From Phycisphaerales bacterium (lineage in GTDB: Bacteria > Planctomycetota > Phycisphaerae > Phycisphaerales > SM1A02), in assembly GCA_030749435.1 (NCBI GenBank), contig JASMKH010000003.1:1-64000 (forward strand): a stretch of 64,000 nucleotides of DNA, read 5' to 3'. The first letter of the stretch is position 1; each line of letters opens with the position of its first letter. Both the position numbers and the translations under genes were made by a program. Under the pieces are notes generated by a model. It saw nothing but the letters and a program-made list of their open reading frames with translations. It was not told the origin of the DNA and ran no database searches. Positions 7,751 through 16,703 of the stretch are shown here, in pieces.

Positions 7751-9502
7751 ATGCGGTCTCGTCGGGACGTCGTTGGTACAGGGCTGGGTGTGTTGGCTGC
7801 ACTGTCGCTTCGCGGTCGCGGCGCAGGGGCCGCACTCCTTCAGCCCCAGAGGCGAGCGCTCAACGGGACAGCTGCGAGTGTGGGGTGCCCTGCAAGCGGC
7901 GGGTACCCCATCGCAGTGACGGCGCCGCAGTTGACGCTGCCCGACGCGTCGCCCACGACGCTGGTCGATGGCTTGCCCTTCATGCCCTGGTACACAGGTG
8001 ACGACTTTCATGGCCTGGAGCATCCCGCGATTCCGCCGGACTGCTTCGAAGCTGGAATGCCTGAAATCGCAGAGGACGTCGATGTGGTGGTTGTCGGTGG
8101 TGGGATCTCGGGGCTGGCCTGTGCATACCTGCTCCGCGATCACGGACCGGTATTGATCGAAATGGCGAACCAGTGCGGCGGCGCTGCCCGAGGCGAGATC
8201 TGGCGTGGCGTTCCGTACTCGCTCGGTAATGCCTATGTGATTACGCCCGACGCAGGGACGTTCCTTGAGCAGATCTACTCGGAGCTCGGAATAGACGCGG
8301 CGGTGCGGGTCGATTCAGACGACGCGCCCATTGAACTCGGCGGTGAGATTCTCGATGGCTTCTTTGATGGCGACGGCGTTGACCCGTCGCTGCTGCCGGC
8401 TCTGAAGAAGTACCGGGAAGTCGTGAGTTACATGGCCAACGAGGAGTACCCCGACATTCCGCTTCCCGGTGGTGATGACGCGTGGATTCGCGAACTTGAT
8501 CAGCGGACGCTCAAGGAAGACCTGGAGGCGCGGATGGGCATGGAGATTCCGCCGCTCCTCGCTGCCGCCGTGCAGGCATACTGCTATTCGTCATTCGCTG
8601 CTGGGTGGGATGAAATCAGTGCTGCGTCAGGCTGGAACTTTCTTGCGGCGGAGGAGTTCGGTCGGTGGGTGACACCCGGAGGCAATGCCTTCATGGCGCA
8701 GCGCATGTGGGAAACGCTTGCGGCGAAGGATGAAGAAGTTCCGGAGTCGTGCAGGCCGTACCACATCCGCGGAGGCTGCCGGGTTGTTGATGTCCGGCCG
8801 CTTCCGTTCGGTCGTGAGATGGTCACGTACGTCGATCCGCAGGGTGAGTGCCATGCGATCCGCGCCAAGCACGTCGTGATGGCCTGCCCCAAGTTGTTCG
8901 CCAACCGGATTCTTCACGACCTCGGAGACCGGGATCCGGCGAAGCATGAGGCGTTCAGCAGGTTGGAGTACCGGGCGTACCTGGTTGCCAATGTGCTCCT
9001 CGAGGCGCCGATCAAGCGGGACTTCTACGACATCTTCCTGTTGGGCAACGGTGACTTTCCGATGAACGAGTTCGAAGCGCAGCATCGTGGTGAGGTCTGC
9101 GACATGCTGAACAGCATGTTCACCCGGCCGGCAGGGCAGGCAGGCTCGAGCAGTGTGTTGACGCTCTACTGGCCGTTGCCGTTCGACTTCGCGCGTTGGA
9201 CGCTGCTGATCGGAACCGGGTGGCGAGACTATGCCTCGAGGCTGGCGGTGCAGGTGAAGCGAATGCTCAAGATGCTCGATGTGCCTTCGACCGCAGTCAG
9301 GCAGATTCGCATGACCCGCTGGGGCCATGCCCTGCCCATTGCTGCGCCGGGGCTCATTGCCGACGGAACCTGCGAGGAGCTCCGACGTCCCATGGATGAT
9401 CGGATCTGGTTCGTGCAGCAGGATAACTGGGCGCTGCCTGCGGTTGAGAACTGCCTGCTCGATGCGAAGACGTATACGGATCAGATTGCCGCGCTGCTGT
9501 GA
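7751..9502 (+). CDS. Tat-exported FAD-dependent oxidoreductase (amine-oxidase/desaturase-like)
   Basis: A 583-residue flavoprotein. The N-terminus MRSRRDVVGTGLGVLAAL is a twin-arginine (RR) export signal, consistent with a protein that folds with FAD in the cytoplasm. The dinucleotide fold VVVVGGGISGLACAYLL is at about 112-128, with a following acidic residue in VLIEMANQCGG. The C-terminal PMDDRIWFVQQDNW...ENCLLDAKTYTD resembles the FAD-closing end of amine-oxidase-like proteins. The substrate is unknown. ATG 7751 is chosen because it places the RR motif at residues 4-5. It is followed, 188 bases later, by a secreted dockerin-tailed protein on the same strand. Confidence 0.78.
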   Translation: MRSRRDVVGTGLGVLAALSLRGRGAGAALLQPQRRALNGTAASVGCPASGGYPIAVTAPQLTLPDASPTTLVDGLPFMPWYTGDDFHGLEHPAIPPDCFEAGMPEIAEDVDVVVVGGGISGLACAYLLRDHGPVLIEMANQCGGAARGEIWRGVPYSLGNAYVITPDAGTFLEQIYSELGIDAAVRVDSDDAPIELGGEILDGFFDGDGVDPSLLPALKKYREVVSYMANEEYPDIPLPGGDDAWIRELDQRTLKEDLEARMGMEIPPLLAAAVQAYCYSSFAAGWDEISAASGWNFLAAEEFGRWVTPGGNAFMAQRMWETLAAKDEEVPESCRPYHIRGGCRVVDVRPLPFGREMVTYVDPQGECHAIRAKHVVMACPKLFANRILHDLGDRDPAKHEAFSRLEYRAYLVANVLLEAPIKRDFYDIFLLGNGDFPMNEFEAQHRGEVCDMLNSMFTRPAGQAGSSSVLTLYWPLPFDFARWTLLIGTGWRDYASRLAVQVKRMLKMLDVPSTAVRQIRMTRWGHALPIAAPGLIADGTCEELRRPMDDRIWFVQQDNWALPAVENCLLDAKTYTDQIAALL

Positions 9503-9690
9503 CCTTGGCTTCTGTGCCGGCTCACAGCGAGGGCTCGCCAGCCAAGCGTTCCCACGCGCCGCCTCTGGTGAAGCCGCATTTTGTTTTTGATTGCATTGCG
9601 GTCATGCGGTCTTGATTGCGCTGGTCGAGTTGGGGCGGCTTCCTGAGGACGGCTTCGCCGCCACGTGTCCCAAGTAGAAAGGGTGCTGCC

Positions 9691-11775
9691 ATGCAACGAC
9701 TCCGACATTCCTGTACACAGGTCGTCTTGCGGACTTCTCTCGCCGTGGGTGTGGCCGCGGTGTTGTCTCACCGGGTGGTGGCCATTGATTCCGAGTGGCC
9801 GCCCGCGGGGGATCCAATCAACGCTCAAATGCCTGTAGGACCCGGGCTGGGAATGGGTCTGTTGTCCATTTCGATTCCCAGTGAGTTCTCGCAGTGGTTC
9901 AACCACCAGCACATCGTTGGCGGATGGAATGAGTGGCCGATGGACTTCGCCCTCGGTGACATCGAAGGCGACGCCGACGGCGACACCGACATCGTGATGT
10001 ACATGGCCGATGAAGTGCTGCTCGGGGCACGGCTGGAGATCGACTGGCAAGCCAATGCGGGCACGCTCGTGCCGCTGTGGTGCTGGAGACTTCCCAATGG
10101 GCCCGACACGCCACCATCAACGCATGCTGGGAATTGTCGCCACAACTGCCTCATCTGGGACTTCGACAATGACGGGCGAAATGAAGTCGCGGTGGTCGGG
10201 CCCGCCCAGTACGAGCTTTGGGGTGAGATGGTGTGGGGGCAGGCGATCTACGTGGTGCAAGAGGATCCGGCACCGCCCGTGCCACCGTGGGACTTCAGCG
10301 TACCTCCGCCGAAGATCCTGGCCCTCAGCGACGCCTCCGGGACCGCTCCCAGCGCTGAGATCAGCAAGCAACTGGGAATCTGCCGCGTCCGCGACACGCC
10401 GTACCGGCAGGACATCCTGACTTCCGACCACGATGGCACGACGCTCTCGGTATGGAAGATGCCAGATGATCCGGATTCGACAACGCTCGAGCGAGTCTTC
10501 TCTCGCTCCTGGACCACTCCGACCACGCACGAGTACAACCATGCCGATATCGACGGCGACGGTTTTGACGAGTTTGCGTGGGACGGCATTCTCGACTTCG
10601 TCGATCTTGTCGAGGGGGTTCCCACACCGACGAACACAACCGACCCCATGCAGGGGATCTGGCGGTGGAATACGGGCATGGTGGGGTACGATCATATGGA
10701 TCAGATGCTGATTCTGGACTTCGATCCGAACTCGCCCGGCTTGGAGATCAACAGCCTTCCAGAGTTCACATGGACCGACCCAACCGGTGCCACGCACCCC
10801 GGAGTCGACACGCTCTGGCGAACCGACGGCACCGTTCTGCGGGTCAATGACGACTGCCCTTTTCACCATCCTCAGGGCATGACCGTTGGCAACTGGACCG
10901 AATCACGCGATGGCCTGGAGTCGATCTACGTGCCAAAGAGTTTCAACAGTCCCACCGTCACCGGCGGCGAGACTTGGCTCTGCGGCGCCTATGCCGTCGA
11001 TGCCCAGCAGAACGAACTGGCCGTCGATGGCGGGTACTGGCAGACCGTCAAGTTGGATTCCGAGGAGGGCCTTCCCATCCATCGGGCCACAGGGCCAGCG
11101 TATCGGATGTGGCAGATTGATTGGGACGGGAATCACGCCGAGGACGAGATCCTCAACTACTTCTGGCAGACGCTACTCGTGTGGCGCATGGGCGAGAAGG
11201 GGGACTGGGGTGATACGCCTCCGCCGGGAATGCCCACGCAGCAGCAACTTCAATCCTCATGGATCGAGGAGGGGTTCGAGTTGTGGTGGGACTTCTACCA
11301 GGGCTACAACGGCGGGCAGATCGACCAGTGGGCATGGAACAACGGCGGGCCGGGACGCTACACCCACTACTACCAGAAACTCGGTGAGGCCTATCCCGGC
11401 GCGGGTGCATGGGAGCCGCGGGCGTGGGACATTGGTCGCGACTACCGCGAGGAGATCGTGGTTGCAACGCCGAACAAGATCAACATCTTCTACAACCTGG
11501 CACCGCTTGAGTGGGGTGTTCATTACCCCTCGCCGACTCAGGATCGGAACTACCGCCGGGTCCGAATGGAGCGGGTTGGCGAGCCCTATCGCTTCCCCCA
11601 GGTTCCGCCATGTCCGGCCGATCTTGATGGCGACAGGCTGGTCGGGATCGATGATCTGCTCGTTCTTCTGGATCGATGGGGAAGCAGTGATGAAACGGGC
11701 GACATCGACGGTGATGGAACCGTCGATGTCGATGATCTCCTGATCTTGATCCAAGGCTGGGGCAATTGCGACTGA
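9691..11775 (+). CDS. Secreted beta-propeller protein, rhamnogalacturonan-lyase-like (PL11-like), with dockerin-like tail
   Basis: About 694 residues: a signal peptide (LRTSLAVGVAAVLS), a body rich in Asp-box calcium loops (DFDNDGRNEVAVV, DIDGDGFDEFAWDG, DFDPNSPGLEI) and a C-terminal pair of dockerin-like loops (about 640-694: DLDGDRLVGIDDLLVLL, DIDGDGTVDVDDLLIL, ending GWGNCD). Phrases such as 'DPNSPGLEI' and 'IGRDYREEIVVATPNKINIFYN' followed by 'RNYRRVRME' resemble family PL11 rhamnogalacturonan lyases, so pectin-type polysaccharide cleavage is a reasonable hypothesis, not proven. A GAAAGGGTG ribosome site precedes ATG 9691. In planctomycetes the tail probably serves cell-surface or complex attachment; its partner is unknown. 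Confidence 0.65.
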   Translation: MQRLRHSCTQVVLRTSLAVGVAAVLSHRVVAIDSEWPPAGDPINAQMPVGPGLGMGLLSISIPSEFSQWFNHQHIVGGWNEWPMDFALGDIEGDADGDTDIVMYMADEVLLGARLEIDWQANAGTLVPLWCWRLPNGPDTPPSTHAGNCRHNCLIWDFDNDGRNEVAVVGPAQYELWGEMVWGQAIYVVQEDPAPPVPPWDFSVPPPKILALSDASGTAPSAEISKQLGICRVRDTPYRQDILTSDHDGTTLSVWKMPDDPDSTTLERVFSRSWTTPTTHEYNHADIDGDGFDEFAWDGILDFVDLVEGVPTPTNTTDPMQGIWRWNTGMVGYDHMDQMLILDFDPNSPGLEINSLPEFTWTDPTGATHPGVDTLWRTDGTVLRVNDDCPFHHPQGMTVGNWTESRDGLESIYVPKSFNSPTVTGGETWLCGAYAVDAQQNELAVDGGYWQTVKLDSEEGLPIHRATGPAYRMWQIDWDGNHAEDEILNYFWQTLLVWRMGEKGDWGDTPPPGMPTQQQLQSSWIEEGFELWWDFYQGYNGGQIDQWAWNNGGPGRYTHYYQKLGEAYPGAGAWEPRAWDIGRDYREEIVVATPNKINIFYNLAPLEWGVHYPSPTQDRNYRRVRMERVGEPYRFPQVPPCPADLDGDRLVGIDDLLVLLDRWGSSDETGDIDGDGTVDVDDLLILIQGWGNCD

Positions 11776-11867
11776 CCACCGGCGGAGCGGTCTGGCGGGA
11801 GGGCAACCACCCCGGCGTTCATGCAGTGATGCCGCCGTCAGCCCGCTCAATCGCCGTACCGGCGTGC

Positions 11868-12098
11868 CTACCCGGGGAGTTTGGCGAGGTACTTCGCCGG
11901 GTCGGCATCAAAGGAGTACAAGCAGCCGCCGCAGCAGAAGCGAACGAGCCGGCCACCTGCGATCAATTCGACCGGGGCACCCATGGAGCCGAGTGTCTGG
12001 CCCGTCACGACGCACGTATCAATTGGATAGTCGGCCCGCTGCGCGGAGGCAGCGGCTTCATCGAGTTGCCTGATGACCTTGAGCGGATCCTTCAGCAC
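11868..12098 (-). CDS. Small YHS/TRASH-like metal-binding protein, probably 5'-truncated
   Basis: The 76-residue frame has the pattern YPIDTCVVTGQTLGSMG (C29) and FCCGGCLYSFDADPAKYLAKL (C55, C56, C59), typical of short YHS-like heavy-metal-binding proteins with DTCVxxG and CCxxC. Relatives of this type usually carry an export signal before the domain. Here the only start is a GTG at 12098 directly at the junction with an IS3-family relic, and no signal peptide is present. The true 5' end was therefore probably removed by the element. Whether the remaining frame is expressed is open. Confidence 0.6.
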   Translation of the reverse strand: MLKDPLKVIRQLDEAAASAQRADYPIDTCVVTGQTLGSMGAPVELIAGGRLVRFCCGGCLYSFDADPAKYLAKLPG

Positions 12099-12099
12099 G

Positions 12100-12215
12100 C
12101 CGGAGATGATTGATGATCTCCTCCGCCGTATGCCTCTTCCGTGCCATCTGTCTAACCTCCTAAATGACGCCCGAGACTATCACTCAGACTGGACTGGATT
12201 TAGGGGGAAAGGTCA
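12100..12215 (-). mobile_element. IS3-family left-end relic (terminal repeat plus first codons of orfA)
   Basis: Read on the minus strand from 12215, the sequence begins TGACCTTTCCCCCTAAATCC, the pattern of an IS3-group terminal inverted repeat. It continues to a ribosome site GGAGGTTAG and ATG at 12147, opening MARKRHTAEEIINHLRRAE, the characteristic start of IS3 OrfA transposases. Similarity stops there, where the YHS-like sequence begins. The rest of the transposase and the right end are absent, so it is a non-mobile fragment of about 116 bases that apparently replaced the 5' part of the neighbouring gene. Confidence 0.8.
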
Positions 12216-12285
12216 GCGGTCAAGCACATTGTGGATGGATCCAGCACTGAGGACGAAGCACTGCCGCGGCAAGGCTTCTTATCGG

Positions 12286-12834
12286 TCAAGCGGAGAGTTC
12301 GCCTCGGTACTGCACTTGAAGGGCGTTGTTGAACCAGTTGAGCATGTTGATGTAGCCGATCAGGAACGTCAATTCGACGATCTGGGCGTCGTCGAAGTGG
12401 CTCCGGAGTTCGTCAAACTGGCCATCGGAGATCCGGTTGGAGTCGGCGCGAATGGCGTCCGCGTACGCCAGTGCCGCCCGATGCGCGGGCGGAAGCTGCT
12501 CGGGGTGCTGTAACGCCTCTGCCGGCGCATCTCCCATTCCGAGCGACCTGGCGATGTCCAGATGGCTCTGGGTGCAGAACTGACATGCGTTGGCGATCGA
12601 TGACTGCAGAATGATGCGTTCCTGGAGTTCTCGCGGGAGAACGCCGCCGGGGTAGACGCTGTGACCGAGCGATTCCATTGCCTCGAGAATCGGCGGATAT
12701 GCGGCCATGGTGCGGACCATGTCGTGCGGCTCGCCTCCCGATTCCATGCGCGCCACGGTCTCGGCAAAGGACTGGTTGGAGTCGAGGGAAGCCAGGGCGG
12801 TGCGGAGTTGTTCGTCGGTGATGCTGACTCGCAT
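12286..12834 (-). CDS. Carboxymuconolactone decarboxylase / AhpD-like protein
   Basis: The 182-residue, mostly helical protein has the AhpD-like redox motif ANACQFCTQSHLDIA, with C84, C87 and H91 in the CxxC-x3-H arrangement. It is longer than minimal CMD domains (about 85 residues) and fits the peroxidase-related, double-helical-bundle group. It likely works in peroxide or alkylperoxide defence as a thiol peroxidase or its reductant, but no partner gene is next to it. ATG 12834 precedes VSITDEQL. A lipoprotein gene on the same strand ends 24 bases upstream. Confidence 0.8.
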   Translation of the reverse strand: MRVSITDEQLRTALASLDSNQSFAETVARMESGGEPHDMVRTMAAYPPILEAMESLGHSVYPGGVLPRELQERIILQSSIANACQFCTQSHLDIARSLGMGDAPAEALQHPEQLPPAHRAALAYADAIRADSNRISDGQFDELRSHFDDAQIVELTFLIGYINMLNWFNNALQVQYRGELSA

Positions 12835-12858
12835 GGCGTGGATGATAGCCCTGGGGGA

Positions 12859-14148
12859 TCAATAGGATTGCAGCACCCGAAGGCACTCGCCGAGCAGATC
12901 GGTGCTTTCGACCTTGATGTCGGTGCCGTGGCGAGCGTTGGCAAACGAGTCGATGATGTCCAGCGTGGACTTGCGCTGCTCCTCGGAGGCGGCGTTCCAT
13001 GCCAGGCAGAAGGAGACAAGTGCCTCGCCCCCGAGTCCCACGTGTCCAAGGATGCGTGTCTGTTCGGTTTCGTTGGGAGTGGCCCAGGAAGCGGACCAGC
13101 AGAGCGGGGGCGCGGTCAGGCCCACCGCGAGCGGCGCCGTGTCCAGTGTCCACTCGACATACTGGTGTTCGTCGTTCCAGTGGCCGTTGGTGCTGGCCGG
13201 TCTTTCAGTGGCCTGCAGACGGACCGAGACATCGCGGCTCGTGAGGATGGAGGACGTGGCCGCCCACGCCACGGCGAGTCGGGGGTGACCGGAGACTGCC
13301 GAGGCGAATGCCGCGTTGACATCGTCGTCAAAGTCTTCGGGGAAGCAACTCGACACGTCATCCTCAAGCAACCCCATCTGGTGCATCCCGTCGCGATCCA
13401 TGTTCACGTGAAGTGCCCGGGTGATGACTCGGTTGGTCAGTTCGCTAAAGTCGGCATCGTGGTTGATCAAGGCGGCTGCCTCGGCTGGCGTGATCCATCC
13501 TCGTTGCCAGAGGAAGGCAACAGCGGCCTCCTCAATGCGTGTCTGGAGATGGTCGGCGAGCCGACCCGCGCCGGGGCCATCGCCGGTGGTGTCGCGGTCG
13601 GGAAGGGTCTCGTACGAGAACAACAATGCCCACCCGAGGATGGCGGCGTCTCTGACGTCGGGCCCAACGCGGTCATCAATGAGTCGCAGGATGCGGGGGA
13701 GCATGCGATGGTTTTTCATCCCTTCACGAAGGTGCTTTCTGCACAGCGAAATCACCGCGTCGATGCCGTCCTGAAGGGCGAGGATGTCGGAGAGTGCCGG
13801 GATGTCGCCTCCAAGGCATTCAAGAAAGCAGTCCGCCGAACCGAGCGGTGAGTCGTACCTGATCCAGCTGCCGCGTCCGCCGAAGCCGTCGGGCCATCCC
13901 GAGCCCGAGTCGATGCCATGGAAGACCAGACGTTTCGGTGGAGTGTCCTTACCGTGTGAGTCGTTTGATGGAGACGCAGGCTGGCCGTAGGCGTCCTTGA
14001 GGGCGGCAATCTCCGCAGGCTCGATCTCGGCATCGACTCTGGTTCGTCTCAGAAGTCGCTCGCCATCAGGCTGGAGTTCGATGGCGTAGTTGAGATTGCA
14101 GCCCGTCAACGACGCCGCGGCGAGGGCGATCGACATGGTGCGGATCAT
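12859..14148 (-). CDS. Lipoprotein of unknown function
   Basis: A 429-residue protein with a short lipoprotein signal peptide MIRTMSIALAAASLTGC; the lipobox LTGC puts the lipidated Cys at 17. The mature part is alpha/beta and acidic, without cysteine motifs or a catalytic signature that I recognise. It includes a segment listing disjoint helical pieces (residues 120-260) and a beta-rich end. It is divergent from mutY and shares the 67-base intergenic promoter region. It precedes the AhpD-like gene on the same strand by 24 bases, so they may be cotranscribed. Confidence 0.6.
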   Translation of the reverse strand: MIRTMSIALAAASLTGCNLNYAIELQPDGERLLRRTRVDAEIEPAEIAALKDAYGQPASPSNDSHGKDTPPKRLVFHGIDSGSGWPDGFGGRGSWIRYDSPLGSADCFLECLGGDIPALSDILALQDGIDAVISLCRKHLREGMKNHRMLPRILRLIDDRVGPDVRDAAILGWALLFSYETLPDRDTTGDGPGAGRLADHLQTRIEEAAVAFLWQRGWITPAEAAALINHDADFSELTNRVITRALHVNMDRDGMHQMGLLEDDVSSCFPEDFDDDVNAAFASAVSGHPRLAVAWAATSSILTSRDVSVRLQATERPASTNGHWNDEHQYVEWTLDTAPLAVGLTAPPLCWSASWATPNETEQTRILGHVGLGGEALVSFCLAWNAASEEQRKSTLDIIDSFANARHGTDIKVESTDLLGECLRVLQSY

Positions 14149-14215
14149 TGGCGTGGCTCCCTGAAAGAGGATTTGACCTCAGCGCCCTGAGTGTCCCTCA
14201 TAGACTACCCGTTCG

Positions 14216-15271
14216 ATGGCAAGGTCCACCTGCAAGACTGCCAGAGCGATCGAAGCGTGGTTTGCGGCCAATGCCCGTGATCTGCCGTGGAGGCGGGATC
14301 GGACGCCGTGGCGGGCGCTGGTCAGCGAATTGATGCTGCAGCAGACCCAGGTTGCCAGAGTGCTGGAGCGGTTCGAGCCTTTCGTGCAGCGGTTTCCGAC
14401 ACCTCTGGCGCTGGCCGAGGCGACTGAGCATGATGTGCTGCAGATGTGGCAGGGGTTGGGGTACTACCGCCGCGCCCGCAACCTGCAGAAGGCGGCGATC
14501 GTTGTCGTGGCGCAGTACGGTGGAGCGGTTCCCGTTGATGTTGAATCGCTGCTGACGCTCCCGGGTGTCGGCCGGTATACGGCTGGCAGCATCGCCTCCA
14601 TCGTCGGTGGCCATGCCGTGCCGATTGTCGATGGCAACGTCTCGCGTCTGCTGGCGCGGCTGCACTGCGATGATGGGGCCGTCGAAGATGCTGGATTCGT
14701 CCGACGGATGTGGGCGAGGGCGACTGCGCTGGTCGAGCGTTCCGCCGAGCCCTCGCTGCTCAACGAGGGGATGATGGAACTCGGGGCGCGGGTCTGTACT
14801 CCGTCCGGACCGGCGTGCGGCGGGTGCCCGATCAGGCAGCAGTGCGCCGCCAGGCAGGCGAGCCGTCAGCATGAGATTCCTCGTCCGAAGCGGCGGGCGG
14901 CCTCTCAGGTGATTCATCATCACGCGGTGGTGATTCGCAGACGGGGCCGGTGGCTGGTGGAGAAGCGGCCGGCCGGTGGGCTCTGGGGAGGGCTGTGGCA
15001 GGCGCCGGCAGTCGAGTGCCCGCTGGAGTTGGGTGTCGAGGCGATCGTGGAGCGGGTGCCGCTGCCGATTGCCAACGCGGTGCGGGTCGACACCCTGACC
15101 AGGAAACTGACACACCGCACCGTGCACCTGCATGTCTATGAAGGAACGCTCTGCAAGGGGGCCCGAGTTCCGGCGGACGAGGGCCTGCAGTGGGTCCGCC
15201 GCGGCGATCTGGGCGAACTGCCGCTCAGCAGCGCCGCGTGGGCGGTGCTTGACCTCATCGATTCGCATTGA
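14216..15271 (+). CDS. mutY: A/G-specific adenine glycosylase MutY
   Basis: A 351-residue DNA-repair enzyme that removes adenine mispaired with 8-oxoguanine. It has the helix-hairpin-helix segment LPGVGRYTAGSIAS, the catalytic acidic region SELMLQQTQV, VDGNVSRLLARL with the conserved Asp, and the 4Fe-4S loop C-x6-C-x2-C-x5-C (CTPSGPACGGCPIRQQC). The C-terminal third is the NUDIX-like domain that recognises 8-oxoG (HHAVVIRRRGRWLVEKRP). ATG 14216 gives the normal N-terminal length. It ends 10 bases before the stop of the convergent membrane protein. Confidence 0.96.
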   Translation: MARSTCKTARAIEAWFAANARDLPWRRDRTPWRALVSELMLQQTQVARVLERFEPFVQRFPTPLALAEATEHDVLQMWQGLGYYRRARNLQKAAIVVVAQYGGAVPVDVESLLTLPGVGRYTAGSIASIVGGHAVPIVDGNVSRLLARLHCDDGAVEDAGFVRRMWARATALVERSAEPSLLNEGMMELGARVCTPSGPACGGCPIRQQCAARQASRQHEIPRPKRRAASQVIHHHAVVIRRRGRWLVEKRPAGGLWGGLWQAPAVECPLELGVEAIVERVPLPIANAVRVDTLTRKLTHRTVHLHVYEGTLCKGARVPADEGLQWVRRGDLGELPLSSAAWAVLDLIDSH

Positions 15272-15281
15272 GGCGATCCGA

Positions 15282-16112
15282 TCAGGCGCTCGGGTCGAGC
15301 CTCGGACTGCGTGGCTGCATGAGTTCCCGAACGACCAATGCGATGCCTGCGACGAATGACACGCAGATGACCACCATGATGGCGGGATCGAGCGTCAGCC
15401 ATGGTTCCTCATAGAGGCCCCATTTGGCGGTAATCTCGACGACATTCCAGATGACGATGACGGTAGGAATCGCGTACCTGATCGCGTACCCCATGTCCTT
15501 GATTCGCAGAAGTCGCACGAAGAGCCACATCCCGAATGCGAGGCTCAATACGAGGCAGGCATACGTCAGTGGGTGATGGACGCCGACCAGTGACTCGTCG
15601 TACAGCAGCAGAAGCAGCACATAGAAGAACCACAGGATCGAGATCATCTCAAACGCGGTACGAGGGCCGTAGTTGACTACGGTTCCGGAAACGGGTGCCC
15701 TGGCAGTGAGGTGCAGTTTCCTGCGAAGCCAGATGAAGAGGTTGCAGCGAATGCTCTCGTGCATCACGAGGTACAACACGAGCAGGAGCAGAAAACTCCA
15801 TGTGTGCATCATGATCCGATACTCACCTGCCGTACCGTTGACCTCGGCGATGCCAAGGACCGTCGCTGCGTAGAGCAGGCCGTACTCGACCGCGCCGGTC
15901 CAGAGCAGGACGCCGGCGAAAGCGCCGTGGAAACTCTGCCACGCCGAAGATTGGGTCCAGCGGGTGGCCATGACCAGAAGGCAGCCGACCAGCACCAGGC
16001 CCGTCGCGCCCCACCCGATCTGCTCACCGAATGAGCCATTCATGATGACCATCAGGGAGTGGCCCAATGGCATCATCAGGAAGATCAGCAGAAACGCTTT
16101 GAAACCAGTCAC
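15282..16112 (-). CDS. Polytopic membrane protein of unknown function
   Basis: A 276-residue protein with about seven hydrophobic segments, including FLLIFLMMPLGHSLMVIM, ATGLVLVGCLLVMA, WSFLLLLVLYLVMH, ILWFFYVLLLLLY and IMVVICVSFVAGIALVV. I do not recognise a family. The start is taken as GTG at 16112 because AGGAG stands seven bases before it and the protein begins directly with a hydrophobic helix; longer versions would run through the repeat cluster and contain only repeat-encoded residues. The repeat cluster and its long hairpin lie about 110 bases upstream. Confidence 0.65.
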   Translation of the reverse strand: MTGFKAFLLIFLMMPLGHSLMVIMNGSFGEQIGWGATGLVLVGCLLVMATRWTQSSAWQSFHGAFAGVLLWTGAVEYGLLYAATVLGIAEVNGTAGEYRIMMHTWSFLLLLVLYLVMHESIRCNLFIWLRRKLHLTARAPVSGTVVNYGPRTAFEMISILWFFYVLLLLLYDESLVGVHHPLTYACLVLSLAFGMWLFVRLLRIKDMGYAIRYAIPTVIVIWNVVEITAKWGLYEEPWLTLDPAIMVVICVSFVAGIALVVRELMQPRSPRLDPSA

Positions 16113-16224
16113 GTGGGGGCTCCTGAAACGATCGGTAGGCGGCCCCGCCAAGATAATGAGAATGAGTCGCAATAGCAAGGCGGTGGGGGTGGGTGGGGGT
16201 ACTCCGGCCGCTCTTGGGCCGAGA

Positions 16225-16350
16225 TTGGACACCCACCAACTCGCCAGAAAGCCGCTGCCTCGTGCAGGTGAGGCCTGTTTGGTGGGTGTCCAGCATTCCT
16301 TTCCTGTTGGTGGGTGTCCAGCATTCCTGTTGGTGGGTGTCCAGCATTCC
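16225..16350 (+). repeat. Second cluster of TTGGTGGGTGTCCA repeats (cluster 2), with an inverted copy
   Basis: One inverted copy (16225-16240) is followed by three direct copies of TTGGTGGGTGTCCAGCATTCC (cores starting 16279, 16307 and 16330). The 14-base core TTGGTGGGTGTCCA is identical to cluster 1 at 1.4-1.6 kb. The flanking half differs, with AGCATTCC here and ACAAC there. The inverted copy (16226-16239) and first direct copy (16279-16292) form a perfect 14-bp stem with a 39-base loop. Spacing of the direct copies is 28 and 23 bases. The last copy runs almost directly into the dockerin remnant. Confidence 0.9.
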
Positions 16351-16364
16351 TGGCCTGGGGGACT

Positions 16365-16448
16365 GCCAGCGGTGACGTCAACGGCGATGGCACGACCAAT
16401 GCCGATGACCTGCTGATCCTGATTGCGGCGTGGGGTGAGTGCCCCTGA
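16365..16448 (+). pseudogene. Dockerin-like tail remnant next to repeats
   Basis: In the frame of GGT at 16371 the + strand encodes ASGDVNGDGTTNADDLLIL, then IAAWGECP and TGA (16446-16448): one dockerin-like calcium loop with the usual WG-x-CP end. Upstream in this frame lie only the short repeats, with no start codon or secretion signal, so the body of the parent gene is missing. The tail keeps a downstream hairpin terminator. This suggests a deletion with an endpoint inside the repeat cluster. Confidence 0.65.
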
Positions 16449-16490
16449 CCGGCAACCTCTGAGATCACGAGTATGTTGATTGACCCCAGA

Positions 16491-16516
16491 GGGGCCCTCG
16501 CCAGTGCGAGGGCCCC
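16491..16516 (+). terminator. Hairpin terminator after the dockerin remnant
   Basis: GGGGCCCTCG (16491-16500) pairs perfectly with CGAGGGCCCC (16507-16516) around loop CCAGTG, followed by TTGGGTGCTTTT. It lies 43 bases after the remnant's stop and fits an intrinsic terminator of the lost + strand gene. Confidence 0.65.
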
Positions 16517-16703
16517 TTGGGTGCTTTTCAGGCCGCAGGCACCGGGCCGATGGGTCATTGACCGGACCGGCACCGCAGTTCACAAAAAGAGACTGGCCTG
16601 TAACCACTGGTCGTGCAAGAGGATGGGTCGACTGCCGGGTCGGTGTCTGGGCGTCCTCTGGGAAAAGTGCTGACAGAAACGCCGTCGCTGCGCGGATACG
16701 TGA

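Noticed and set aside
15964-16416. Open frame over the second repeat cluster
   Set aside because: It runs antisense through the membrane protein and then through the repeats in a frame different from the dockerin tail; only repeat-encoded residues are seen.
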